NCBI GenBank assembly: GCA_022605955.1
Contig: JAKCOZ010000001.1
Location: 18,840,146-18,904,145, forward strand
Length of the DNA stretch: 64,000 bases
Reading direction: 5' to 3'
From: Rallus limicola
Taxonomy: Eukaryota; Chordata; Aves; Gruiformes; Rallidae
Position numbers and translations under genes: made by a program. Positions 47,400-59,500 of this stretch are shown piece after piece; within the stretch, counting starts at the first letter, position 1, and every line of letters starts with the position of its first letter. The notes under the pieces were generated by a model. That model ran no database searches, was not told the origin of the DNA, and saw only the letters and a program-made list of their open reading frames with translations.

Positions 47400-48590
47400 T
47401 TTTTAATGTTTACACATGCTGGGGAAAAAAAAAGTTTCTGTTTTTGATAATGATGCTAAGAGAAATCCCACCACTTTTTCATCATCTGCCTCTCCCAGGC
47501 TTTCCTGGACAAGGTTGGGGTAGGTGCACCTCCATGACCAGTCGCAGCAAAGAACTGGTCTTTAAACCTTGCAGCTTTGCTCCTGTGGCTGTGCTGCAAA
47601 AGAACAGCAAGCTGAGTGCTGTTCTCTGACAAGGCAGCTGGAAGTTCTCTTGCAGAAGATGCTCCAGTTCTTGCCTAAATGACCCAAGTTCAGCTGCATG
47701 TCTCCCTGAACGCTGTTTCCTGGAGAGCAACCTGGGTTCTTCAAGCCTGAAAACACATAATGCTTGCCCTCTGAGATCAGTCTGTGAATCAAAGGGTCTA
47801 GAAATACAGGTTGAAGGATTGTGTTTAGTCAAGGGAAAAATGGATTGCTTGCAGCAACAGTTTCTTACTAAAACAAAAAGCCACTTCTAGAGCCATAGTA
47901 CAAATTAATACCACCAGCAGAGATAACAGAAATGACTATGCTCAAAGAGCTTAACACAAAGCATTTATTTCACATAACAGCTTTGAAAAACTTGCAGCTT
48001 TTCAGTGGAGAACACTTGAACAGAGGTGGTTCTGTTGCTTTCACCTTAAGCATCACAAAAGCAGTTGTGCATTTTTGTTCCACACACTGTTCACTATTGC
48101 TTGGCAGAGAAAGGATGGAGGCAGGAATCCCAAGAGATCCAAAAGAGTCTTGGTTCCTGCAGAGCTATGCTAACCACCTGCTGTTGGACTAGAAACAGCT
48201 ACAGTGCATTGAGAAGCAGCCAGTTCACTTCGAGGGATGGAAAGGAAGATACAGCTCTGCTTTTTCCTCCATCTGCCTTTTGTATTGGTACAATTTACCT
48301 GCTGTACCTTGCCAGGAGGAGTTAAAATAAGCTGTGGGGAAAGCTGTGGTAGGACCTTGTCAACTACATGCACTGATACCATGGCTGCTTTGACAGCAGT
48401 TGCTTTAACACCGAGGGCACTATTGCAGTCACAGGACTTTAACAGACACCTTCCAGTACACGGACAGGGAAGCACTTCCCAGGGGGGTAAGAATAACATT
48501 TGACTTTTGGCCTGGGGTAAGGCACTTGGGTGTTCATTTTAAATGTGAGGAAATCGGTCAAGTCACTTTCCTTGACTAGGTCTGCTCAAA
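47400..48590. other. Spacer between PRDM4 and the CR1 copy
   Basis: About 1.2 kb with no exon, RNA gene or transposon that I recognise. Short open frames only. It may belong to a longer PRDM4 3' UTR. Confidence 0.5.
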
Positions 48591-48597
48591 ATGGAGC

Positions 48598-49596
48598 ATT
48601 TAGGTCAGTGGTTAGGCCTGTTCCCCAGGGCTCGGTGTTGGGTCCAGTCCTGTTTAATATCTTCATCAACGACCTTGATGAGGGAATAACATCCACCCTC
48701 AGCAAGTACGCTGATGATACAAAGCTGGGAGGAGTGGCTGACACGCAGGAACACTGCGCTGCCATTCAGCGAGACCTGGACAGGCTGGAGAGCTGGGCTG
48801 GGAGAAACCTAATGGAGTTCAACAAAAGCAAGTGTAAAGTCTTGCACCTGGGGAGGAACAACCGACTGTATCAGTACAGGCTGGGGGATGACCTGTTGGA
48901 AAAGAGCTCTGAGGAGAAGGACCTGGGGGTCCTGGTTGATGACAGGGTGGCTATGAGCAAGCAGTGTGCCCTGGTGGCCAAGAAAGCCAATGGGATCCTG
49001 GGGTGCATCAGGAAGAGTGTGTCCAGCAGGTCGAAGGAGGTGATCCTCCCCCTCTACTCTGCGTTGGTCAGGCCCCACCTGGAGTACTGTGTCCAGTTCT
49101 GGGCTCCCTGGTATAAAAAAGACAGGGACCTTCTGGAGAGAGTCCAGAGAAGGGCGACAAAGTTGATTAGGGGCCTGGAACATCTACCCTACGAGGAAAG
49201 GCTGAGTGAGCTGGGGCTGTTCAGCCTGGAAAAAAGAAGACTTAGGGGGGACCTAATTAATGTCTATAAATATCTTAGACATGGGTTGCAGGGGGAATTG
49301 GACAGCCCCTTTTCAGTGGTCTGTGGGGACAGGACTAGGGGCAATGGCTGTAAGCTGGAGCATAGGAAGTTCCGCACCAACATGCGGATGAACTTTTTCA
49401 CAGTGAGGGTGACGGAGCAGTGGAATAGGCTGCCCAGGGAGGTGGTGGAGTCTCCTTCTCTGGAGATATTCAAGTCTCGTCTGGACGCCTATCTATGCAA
49501 TATGAGATAGGGAGCCTGCTTTGGCAGGGGGGTTGGACCCAATGATCTCTTGAGGTCCCTTCCAACCCCTAAGATTCTGTGATTCTGTGATTCTGA
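48598..49596 (+). mobile_element. CR1 LINE, 5'-truncated, with open ORF2 C-terminal part
   Basis: A sense-oriented CR1 of about 1.0 kb between the convergent PRDM4 and PWP1 3' ends. The ORF2 reading frame is open from the PQGSVLG motif (from about 48,625) through YADD (catalytic pair intact), LHLGRNN, GVLVDD and [14 protein letters not shown] to its stop at 49,508-49,510. The normal 3' untranslated tail follows (GGACCCAATGATCTCTTGAG and so on), ending in about three ATTCTGTG-like units at 49,572-49,596. The open frame and clean tail suggest a fairly young insertion, but the 5' part of ORF2 and all of ORF1 are missing, so it cannot be autonomous. The 5' edge is uncertain by about 20 bases. Confidence 0.95.
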
Positions 49597-50448
49597 TAGT
49601 CAAGAGTGTTCTTCTATGCCTTCTGGTTTCAGGAGGAATGAGTACCTAACATGGACAGCTTTCACTGGTGTCAGTGACCAGCTGAGATCCTACCCTCACC
49701 TTGCGCCCTGACAGCCTCTCATCTTCTGAGTAGAAGCTCCTTATTTCAGTTCAAATTCTCTTTATATATATTACCTTTGGAGCCTGAAGAAAAAACAAAT
49801 CAATACTCAGGCAACACCAGTAAGCTTCAGGTGCTGTGGACCCAGGGAAAAGAAATCCTTGATCTTGATGAGATACAGCTAGGGTTTCCTATTCAATACT
49901 GGGGAGCTGAGGTGTTAAAATTACATTTCAAGAATCTACTCAGGGACTTACTGCCCAAGAAATACTCTTAAAGCTTAAAAAGAACTTCTAAAAATCTGTA
50001 TTAGAAATCTGTAAATCCAACCTAAAATTAAGGATATATTATCTATTTACACTTGTCATTATCATTCAGCTTTTATTTACTACATAACTGCTGTCTAAAG
50101 TATCTTTCCATAGGCCTTTAGAAGATATTTACCTTCTTCGCAGTACTCAAACTTCTGGAAGCAGCAGCAGTTTTCTAGTGTGTTTCATTCTGATATCTCA
50201 ACTTTACACATCCCCTATTTCAGGGATCAGAATCTCAAGCAAAGCAAGTGATTTAATCTTTCAAAGCTGGTGACAAAGGCAGGAATTTAGAACTGCTGAC
50301 TTAGAGCTTAACCACACCACCATCACGTTCCTTTGTCCAAGATGAAGCAGCCTGCAGACTGCAAGACACTGGAGTCAAACGGGGCTTTTCAGAATGTACA
50401 TTAATCTTAGTCCCATTAATTACTTGGAGTTTGGGATGGGATGGGCCA
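49597..50448 (-). other. PWP1: Probable PWP1 3' untranslated region and spacer
   Basis: Non-coding, AT-rich sequence downstream of the PWP1 stop. On the minus strand AATAAA occurs at 50,072-50,077, about 375 bases beyond the stop, and ATTAAA at 50,254-50,259. The first is the better polyadenylation candidate. Nothing else is recognisable before the CR1. Confidence 0.5.
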
Positions 50449-50564
50449 TCACGATTCCATTGCCATCTCCGAATCGTTGCTGTTACTGCCGGCTGTGGAG
50501 CTGCCAGCTGCAGAGCTGGCACTGGCCAGGACAAGTCTCTCTCTGTTTCCAAAGGCTTCATTCA
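50449..50564 (-). CDS. PWP1: PWP1 last coding exon
   Basis: Acceptor TGTTTCAG. It encodes [20 protein letters not shown] and a Ser/Asn-rich tail ending in MAMES, then TGA. Mammals end in PMES, from memory. The serine tail is poorly conserved. Confidence 0.95.
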
Positions 50565-53500
50565 CTGAAACACAGACAGGATTGCTCATGTTATGGTTCC
50601 AGACACGAGCAGTACAGCAGGTAGAGCATGTTAGCTTCATGGAATGGAAATCCTAACCCAGATGGGGTAAGGGGCAAAGCTTTCAAACCAGAGTGGGGAG
50701 TTGAACCTTCTACATCAGAATAATCTCCCATATCTGATAACTGAATTACAAATCCTGTTGTTTGTCCCTCAGAGCATGTCTAGAGGTTTCCCTGGACATA
50801 ATTTGTGTTCCAAAGTATTGTGAAATGGATGAGGTTTGTAGAGCAAAACATTAAGTTTAAATAATTTATTTCTGGTTTTAGTGCCCCTGGTTTCCACCCC
50901 GTTCTTAAAAGCCTTCTTCAAAATTCATGCCATTCAGTTATATGTAGCTACAACAACCAATCTAAACCAGTCTTCACTTTTATTCCTACAGGTACCCAAG
51001 AATGTAATACCTGATTACATCAGAAACATTAAGAAAAGACCTAAAACGTAGCTATTACAAGAACTCAAGTAGTGTACTTCAGCTACCAGAAAATTACTCC
51101 TGTAGCAAACACAGTTCTCCAAGTTAGGAAAAAACACATTTTTTGAAGCTGAAAATATAAACACATGAAGTCTTGGGGTCCTTAAAAATACTAACCTACA
51201 CTTCCTCTCAGAGGCACAGCACATTACCCACTATACAAATACACTCTGGGAGCAAGGGGAAAGACGTGAGATTGAAAAACCATGGGAATATTACCTGCAG
51301 AAATCTTGCCTATATCCCAAACGCGCAGCCCTTCTCGCTCTCCTCCAAAGGCAAAAACAAAGGGGAAGTCAGGGCAGCAAGCTGCACAGAAGATAACACC
51401 CTGGGGGGAAGCAGAAAGAGGAGGATTTTTCTTTTTAAATATCTTCCTAAAATGGATTTTTCATCTGAAAATACTTTCACATTTGTTAAAACTTGCTTGT
51501 CAAGCTCTGTGTGTTTCCTGAAACTTTGCAAAGACACAAAACTGAAGTCAAGCCCTGCTAATTACAAACAGTAAACCACATCTTTGTCCACTCCAGCCAT
51601 AGTTCTACTGAGAACATTGTATCAGGTATTCAGGTCTGAGACTTTGGAAGAATCTGCCAATTACATGTGGAATTGAATTCTGCACTCTAATGAGCACAAT
51701 CTACCCAGAATACACAGGTGTGATTAGGTTTTTTAACCTAAAATATGTTACATAAAACAAGTTAGACAAAAAAAGGTTAAGCAGACACAGTTTATATATA
51801 AACCTTCTTGGAATCAATAAATTAATATTACTCTACCATTTTCATATTCCTGGAATGGATTAAACTTGGTCTGTCTCCCAGGATATCCCAGATTTTCACG
51901 TGTTTGTCAGCAGATGACGTCACAAGGCACCCTTTGACCTGACTGCTTAGTTGTAGCCCTGTAAAATTAAAGAGTGCAGCAGTGTGAGAACACAAAGGTA
52001 GCCACTGTTTCGCAGAGATGAGGATAACTTTGAAGTCATGAGAACAAGCCTGATATTCTCCTCACGTTAAACTGCTCCAGCACAGAAGAGCAAAAGTTAA
52101 TGAAAATTTCGTGCTGCCACTGCTCCCTGTGGTGACAGCAAGCTGACTTCAAGTAGGCCAGCAGTGTCTCTATACCCAACAACAGTAACAGTGCAGAGAT
52201 GCTACTGTTCCACTTCCTACCTCACACAGTCAGGCTTCCCCAGGGAATTTTTCACTTCCCAAAGATGTTCTCTTTTGCTACTCAAGGCAATGGGGTATAT
52301 TCATACAATCTCACCTTAGATACCAAATCAGGTGCTTCAAATTGCTATTTAGAAGCTCCTAAACTGATTGAATGGTTTAGCTTAAAAGAGGCAGTGTGAA
52401 AACCTTCCCATGTGCCATACCTGAATCACTTCCAGAGGGAACATCAGTATCTATGGCTAAAGAAGTTAAAAATTATACTTCACAGTCCTGGACCACACTG
52501 CACTGGTTCTTCCTCACCCAAAACCAGGGAGCATGTCCCAGCAGATCTGGTTTGACATGCTTCATGATGATACTCACTGAGAAAGGTTTGCTGTTTGGAA
52601 AATACTTTGCTTACAATGGCTTCCCAGCAGAGATTTGTTTCACTAGTACGTGAGATCAGTACGCACAACTCTTCCTTGTTCAGCAAGGAATCGCCACCAC
52701 CTCAGTCATATCAGTTAGAGACACCTGCTAGACGTGCCTCTCTGCTGGAGACACCACACACAGTATTTACCTGACACTTCTTCGTCGTGAGCTTTCAGGG
52801 TGAAGAGCGGCTTATCAGAACGGGCATCCAGGCAGTACACAAACCCATCCTCTGTGCTCGCCTAAGGAAACCAACAATGTTTTAAAAACAAACAGCCACT
52901 GTCACTCACTTGGAAAAAACCCTCCTATGAAATATTACCCACCCTCTATAGATCCCTGTGACTTGAGAAAGACTCCAATCCAGCTGGTGCCTGAGCTATT
53001 CTATGTACCTGAACTGTGCTGCCCAGACTTATAAGCAAGCCTTAATCCTATACACATTTCTTACATTGCATTTTGAAGACTGTTTCACTACGAAACTCGG
53101 CTCTCTCATTTGGCAGTGAAATACAAGGCCTTGGGCCTCCTAACAGTCAGTTCAAACGATCTGGAGCCATCCTGCAGCTGCGCAATAGCCCTGTGCAAAG
53201 CTGAGAGTGGCTGTACTAAGATCTGCATCATAAACCCAACAGAACTGAGCAACTGCTACTGTTGGCTGTGCACACAAAGCAATGGAGAACTAGACAGAAA
53301 CTGAGATAACAAAAATGTTTTTAAATTCTGTTTAAAAGTTTTATTATAAAAATCTTGCCATAACCAAAGTATTTTTACTCTATACCAGATAGGACAGTGC
53401 CCTCTAGCGCAGACTTGAAACACTGACTGTTCAGAATCTTTGTTCTCATTGGCTACTTCTCAGCTGCAATTGCCTCACTACATTAAACAGCAGCAGTGAT

Positions 53501-56500
53501 GCAAAGGAAAACACATCCCCACCACTGAACACATGGCAAAGAAGCCACCTCTTCAGTGAAAATGCTTCAGCATCAATTGCTTTCTACTGTCACAAAGAAG
53601 ATACCACACACAGAGCTGGTCTCAATACACTTGTCAAAAAAAAAACTGACCTAAAATCATCCTCCCCTCACACTGCATTTTAAAATAAGTGGCCCCCACA
53701 GCCCGGCTGTCCTGCAGGCCCATCATATGGTTCAGAAGTATTGACACAAAAATACAGGTTAAGCGAAATGGCAACAGTCGATGGACCAAGACTAGAAGAG
53801 CGTGTACTCACTAAGAAATTACAAGGTGAAAAATGGTTCCAGGTTACTCTTTCAACTTGACCACTAAACCGCCACACTCGATGGTTATCTTGTGGGTTTC
53901 TGCAGTCATACAGCACAGCTGATCTATAGGAAAAAGGGGTAGGAAATTAAGAAAAAAATAAAATCACGGCAGAATACTTAAAGAAGTTGGTCTTACCACT
54001 GGCATCTACAGAAGGTGCATGTAAACTACAATTCAAAAATTAAAATGGAAAAAAACTTCACAATTTAATCTTCCAACTCAGTAAGGGATGAAAATTTCTC
54101 AGATACACACAAGGTTTTTCCATAGGCTTCACAGTTTCATCTTGGTTACAAACAGCCATCCTAGCTATGCAAACAGAGCTCAGATTTGCTTAATGCCTAA
54201 GATGCTTATCATACAGGAGACCATAATTATGCAAATAGATCACTTCATTATGAGCAGACTTCAGTAAAGTCAAGTCATGGCTGTTCAAAATAATGCACTA
54301 AATAGAAATCAATCTGCAATACATATACAAACCTTTTCAAATATGCTTTAATAAAAAATAATGAAGTGATTAGGGAAATGCTACTCCAAGAAATGCCAGT
54401 GGCAGCAGAACCTGTCCCAGCTCAAAAAGCTCCTGGATGTAAATGCAAGAAAAGAGTGATGATGTCACTCTCGCAACATCTCACTACAATTGACATACAC
54501 AGCGTAACCCACTCCCACTCTATCCTACAACTAAAGCCAAAGAAATGTGATCTCAGTTCTTTTATCACAACAGTTTTATATTCAATTTTTAACCATTTAA
54601 CTTTCAGGTTTTGAAGGCATCTGCCCATCTTCATTGAACAGCTTATGGTTCTGGAAAGCTCTACTGGAAAAATCCACAAGAACAGTCTACTGGTTTATAG
54701 ACAGGACACTGGTTTATAGGTGTCTGTGGGATCAGAGGGCTAGCTAAAGAGAATGAGAAGCTAGTCTCAGCCTTTGGACTTCTTTCTCTTGTTTTACTGA
54801 AGGGAGTCAAGGGGGAAGAAACTGGACAGAAGCAGGTTCCTAACAACAATAACATTTTTTTCCTGATACTTTTACTACAAGTGTAGCAAGGGAAAACAAG
54901 CCAGGTAACAAAAAGATTTGGCTAAATACTGACAAGTCTTTAAATATTTTAACACAAGGACAAGTCCTAAAAACAAAATAAAAATACCAATATAAAAAAA
55001 AATAAACATCACAGAACAAATCAGCAAGCTATCCCTAAGAGATGGGAGAACAGAGGGGAAGTGTTTTGGTTGTCAGGCCTAATAAATACTAGCGGTTACA
55101 CAGTCCAAGCATGTAGACACAAACCATTTCATAGCATCTCCAGGCTGCAATCATGAGACAGAGCCCGCTAAGCTGGGATTTTTAAAGTCCCTCATGCCCA
55201 CACCCTGGTCTCACAGTTTGGTAAAACCTTCACTGGTGACACCTTCCTGATGCTGATAATGCTACAGAAGCAATAAATCCAGGTTGGAGCAGGCACCTGG
55301 CACAGGAAATGCCAGTCTAGATGGTTAAAGGCTTTGGCTAGGCCTGAGAAAGAGGTGATCCCTGCGTTTGGGCCACAAACAAAACAGGCTCCCTGACTGG
55401 AAAAAACACAGCAGCATTACTAAAACTTGGCACAGTTGTATGTACATGAAAAAGAAAACATGAGGCAACCAAACGGGCTTAAATTCACTACTAATGCCCA
55501 CCCTGTGTGTAGCATTTGAACATATTACCCAAACGTACTTATCGTAAGATCCAGAAATAAGGGTCTGAGTTTCAAATGGGTGAAATTGCAATGTCTGGAC
55601 CTAGGTAACAGAAGAATTATTTTTTTAAATAATCATTAAGACACATATAGGAGCTTTCTTTGAACTGAGCACAACCTCCCCTCAAAACCAGCATGTTCCC
55701 CCCAAAGCACCCTCCTATTAAGCTCGTTGATACTCAGGTTTCTCAGTGCAAGAGACATACTCAATTTTCTCATAGAACACTGCAAGAAATGCACATTGTT
55801 TTTATTTCAAACACCCCCATCCAGAGGAAGCAAGACATTTTCCAATATAATTTAACTGCACAGATCCTTACGCCCCCTTTCTGCTGTAGATACTAAAATA
55901 AACTGGAGGAGGTTAAAGAACAGCTGCTTCCAGTTTGGGGAAAAACTCAGACGTTGGCAAAAAAACAAAATCGGGAGTTTGCCAAGGGCAGTGACTTTGT
56001 TAACAGCAAAACAAGGTTATCACTATTAATACCTAACCATCACATTTTAATGACTATGAAATTAATTAACTTCTGAAGTACCCATCACTACTGTATTTTT
56101 GTATCATTTTATATCTTTCTTACCTAGAACAAACTCTACCTGACATTTATTGTTGCCTTAAAGGAGAGTTACAGCTTGACCTGTGCTCAAAGATCTATGT
56201 TTTTGTAGTTACACCAATAATACCAGATTCCCAACCACAACGAAAGGCATTTTAAAATCTGGTGTAAATTTCTGTAAGCGTTCTAAAGGATAATTTAAAT
56301 AACATTTTGAAAGCAAGTACAGTGTTGTTTACAAAAGAAATTCAGAAATGTAAACGAATCTGCACAGTTGTCAGGAAACTACAGAACTGTTGTTCTAAGC
56401 ATTCACTACCAAGCAGCTAATGAAAAAGTTGTCATTTTTAATGCAATCGTTTTTTTCTCTATATTTTACAGTGGAAGAAACGCAGCAATTATTACCTACC

Positions 56501-59500
56501 TTGTCTGTATGTAGCATCAGGCTGGCTGCTGGCTTACCCACAGACATATCCCACAGAATCACAGTGTTGTCAGCAGATGCACTTGCTAAAACATTCCTGG
56601 TAAGGGATCAAAAGATAAGTTTCAAAAACCTTCAGATAGAAACCACTAATGGTCAAAATTCTGGAATACATATAGAGCCTGATTCTGAGATCAAATACTC
56701 TGTGTTCTATAGATTGTCTATCTCCAGGTTGAGGGACAGCTGCCTGAAGGTAATTCTAAGGGACAAGACCACAAACAGACAATATTAAGTTATATTAGTA
56801 CAACAGTTATAATCACAACATGGATAGTTTCTCTTCTACTTCCCTCCTATTTCAGGTATCTTTTATTGGAAGATTTCTCAAACAAAAAGAAGCAAGAAAG
56901 GCTTTCCTTTCCTTTGACATTAAAACAGTCTTTTAAAACATTATCTATGCAACCTAGTTCTGTATAACATGTGTACATAGCCAGGAGCCAGACAAACCTG
57001 CTGCTAAAATAATTTGCTAATATCTGAATGTTTATATCACTATTGAAGGCCCAAGACTGTACAGTCTTAACAGAATGCTGAACAGAACATTTTAGTTGGC
57101 TTGCAGTCTCCACATTTCAACTTAAATTTGACTAATTAAGAACAATAAATACACGGTTTAGAAGCTTGATCAGAAAAAAATCAGGACATTCCCAAAGGCT
57201 GTCAAATGCACAGTACAACTGCTACCATTGTTCTTAAAAACATCTATTACCCCAGCATGCCGTTTCTGACTGAAACTGCTCCTCCCACCCTTTTTTTTGG
57301 TGTGGGTTTTTTGTTGTTGGTTTTTTTGGTTGGTTGGTTTGGGGTTTCTTTTGGGGGTTTTGTTTGTTTAAGTAAGAAACACTTGGTTAGTACTGAAGCG
57401 CTAATATTCTCCTGGAAACACTGTTCTCCCAGACGATGTTTCATGACAAAGTTAAGAAAATGCATAGTGAAGGCTCTGAGAACGTTTCACAGTAATGCCA
57501 CGATGATCTACAAGCAGAAAGTTATTTATACAGAGCTGCCACACCATGTCTTGCTTAAAACAAACCAAAACACACACACACACACCCCCAAATAAAAACA
57601 GAAAAAAACCCAACCACATTTACATAATAGTGGCAAGGAGTTCCCTGTCTTGCCCTTAAGCTTCCCACTTAAGGCTGCTTTTACTTCCTGAAAGATTGAG
57701 CAATATCAATGAGTTCGTAACTCTGCCCATTACAGAATTCAGCATTCCAACAATTATTGTAGCCACAACTTTTGTGACTTGTCATATCACCAGGCAACCA
57801 TTTCTAGGTACATGAAAGCTGCTCTTTTGTAAGACTGGTGGAACGATCGCTACCAGACTCTGTGCCTATGTACAATGTAAGAACAACTGTAAATTCAGAG
57901 TACAATTTATGTACATTTGCTGCATGTCCAGTGGATGTTTCCTTCTTCAGTATCTAGATAACAAAGTATTGTAAGTGAAGGCTTACACACCTGCTCATCG
58001 GGACTCATTATCTTCAGAGACATTTATGACCAAGCTGAGGATCCTCCAACAGCTGAACTGTTAAAACCCACCTAAGTGATAAGAACTAGCAGCATCTTTA
58101 TTTTGGCCAGCACACTGAGCTTGACCCGCCCCCCAAAACAGGCTAGCTTCCTGCTGCTTCAGTAGCAGCATTTCATTGCCAGCCCATTTGGGAAGCAGGG
58201 AACTCTTTCTGCCTAGGATAACCCAAAGGTCCCAGGCATTTCTGTAGCTCTGCAGCTGAGGCTTTAGCACCCTCTTTTCACAGCTCTGGGGCAAAAGCCA
58301 AAGGGGAAAACCAAACCAGAACAGGGCAGCGAGTACTCTCTTCTATAAATGTACTTGTATCTGTTGAAATGGTGGTTTAGGTCATCGGTACATTGGCACA
58401 GATCAGGGCAGCCTTCTTCCTTCTCCAATTTGAACATCTAAATGCTGTTGATGTATCACATGGCTTAGACCCACCTCAGCCTTACCCTCATCTGGAGGGC
58501 CTGCAGATAGGAAGTGATCTGTGGCAAAATATTTATTTAAAAAAATAAATAAATCAAGACTTCTATTTAAAAAAAAAGGGGGGTCAGGAGGCATTTTTGA
58601 GACGATTAATTTCAGCACTGCTTTCAAGTTCACTGTTATACTACATAAGATTCTGTATTTGTGTGAAAAATCTATGCCTAATCAAATATAAAATTTTGTA
58701 ACCATCCATTGATATTCAAGTACTCTACCTGCTTTGTTTATTCCATGACAGATCAAGCACAGCATCAGTGTGTCCTTTCACTGTCCCTTCTGAAGATAAA
58801 TTCTGTGTATCCAAATACAACATAAACAGACTTTTAAAACAGCTTCTGTGGCAATCAAACATTACAACACACTAACATGGACTCCTTAATGCCTCCACAA
58901 ACATGTTTTAAATTACTCTCACTTGCTGCAACAAGGCTTTCAGCAAGACTGTCTCTGCAGTACCAGCACCTCACTTTTGACCCCAGATCTCAGATGCAGA
59001 GCCAGTGGGCTTACAGACCTGGTTACTGCCCTCAGGCTAGGACAAGAAATTTCACTGTCTCCAGCTAATGTGCAGCTTTCTCCAGCTTCTTTTGAAACAC
59101 TCCTGGCACTACCCTCACTCTCATCCTAATCAGCTGAGCTTTAGGTCCTTGTAACTGCCAGCTCCTAAAAATTCTGATTTAAAATGGTTAAGTTTCAAAG
59201 TTTACTGGGACAGCAATTGGAAACCACCCATAAGCCACCATGTTCCTTTTCTGTTCTTAATTCCAGACTTTAATTATCCATACAGAGAACAGCTAGCATT
59301 TCAAAGTGCACAAACATTTATAAATGATATCTTCAACAGCAGTTCTGGTAACTGGGTGATTTTCAGAAGTTTCACAGGACAATTCCTCTCACAAGGATAT
59401 TTTTTCTATTGTTTTTAAAACCAGAAGATCTGAGAGCTCAAGAGGTAAATCCCCATCACAATTACACAGAGTGGTTCTTCAGCTGCCTAACACTGTGGCA

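Noticed and set aside
48530..48620. N-terminal ~30 residues of the open frame that contains the CR1 ORF2 part
   Set aside because: They come from unique flanking DNA that happens to be in frame with the truncated CR1, not from a gene.
53110..53304. 64-codon plus-strand Cys-rich frame inside PWP1
   Set aside because: It lies wholly in a PWP1 intron on the opposite strand, with no signal peptide pattern and no domain; it is a chance frame.
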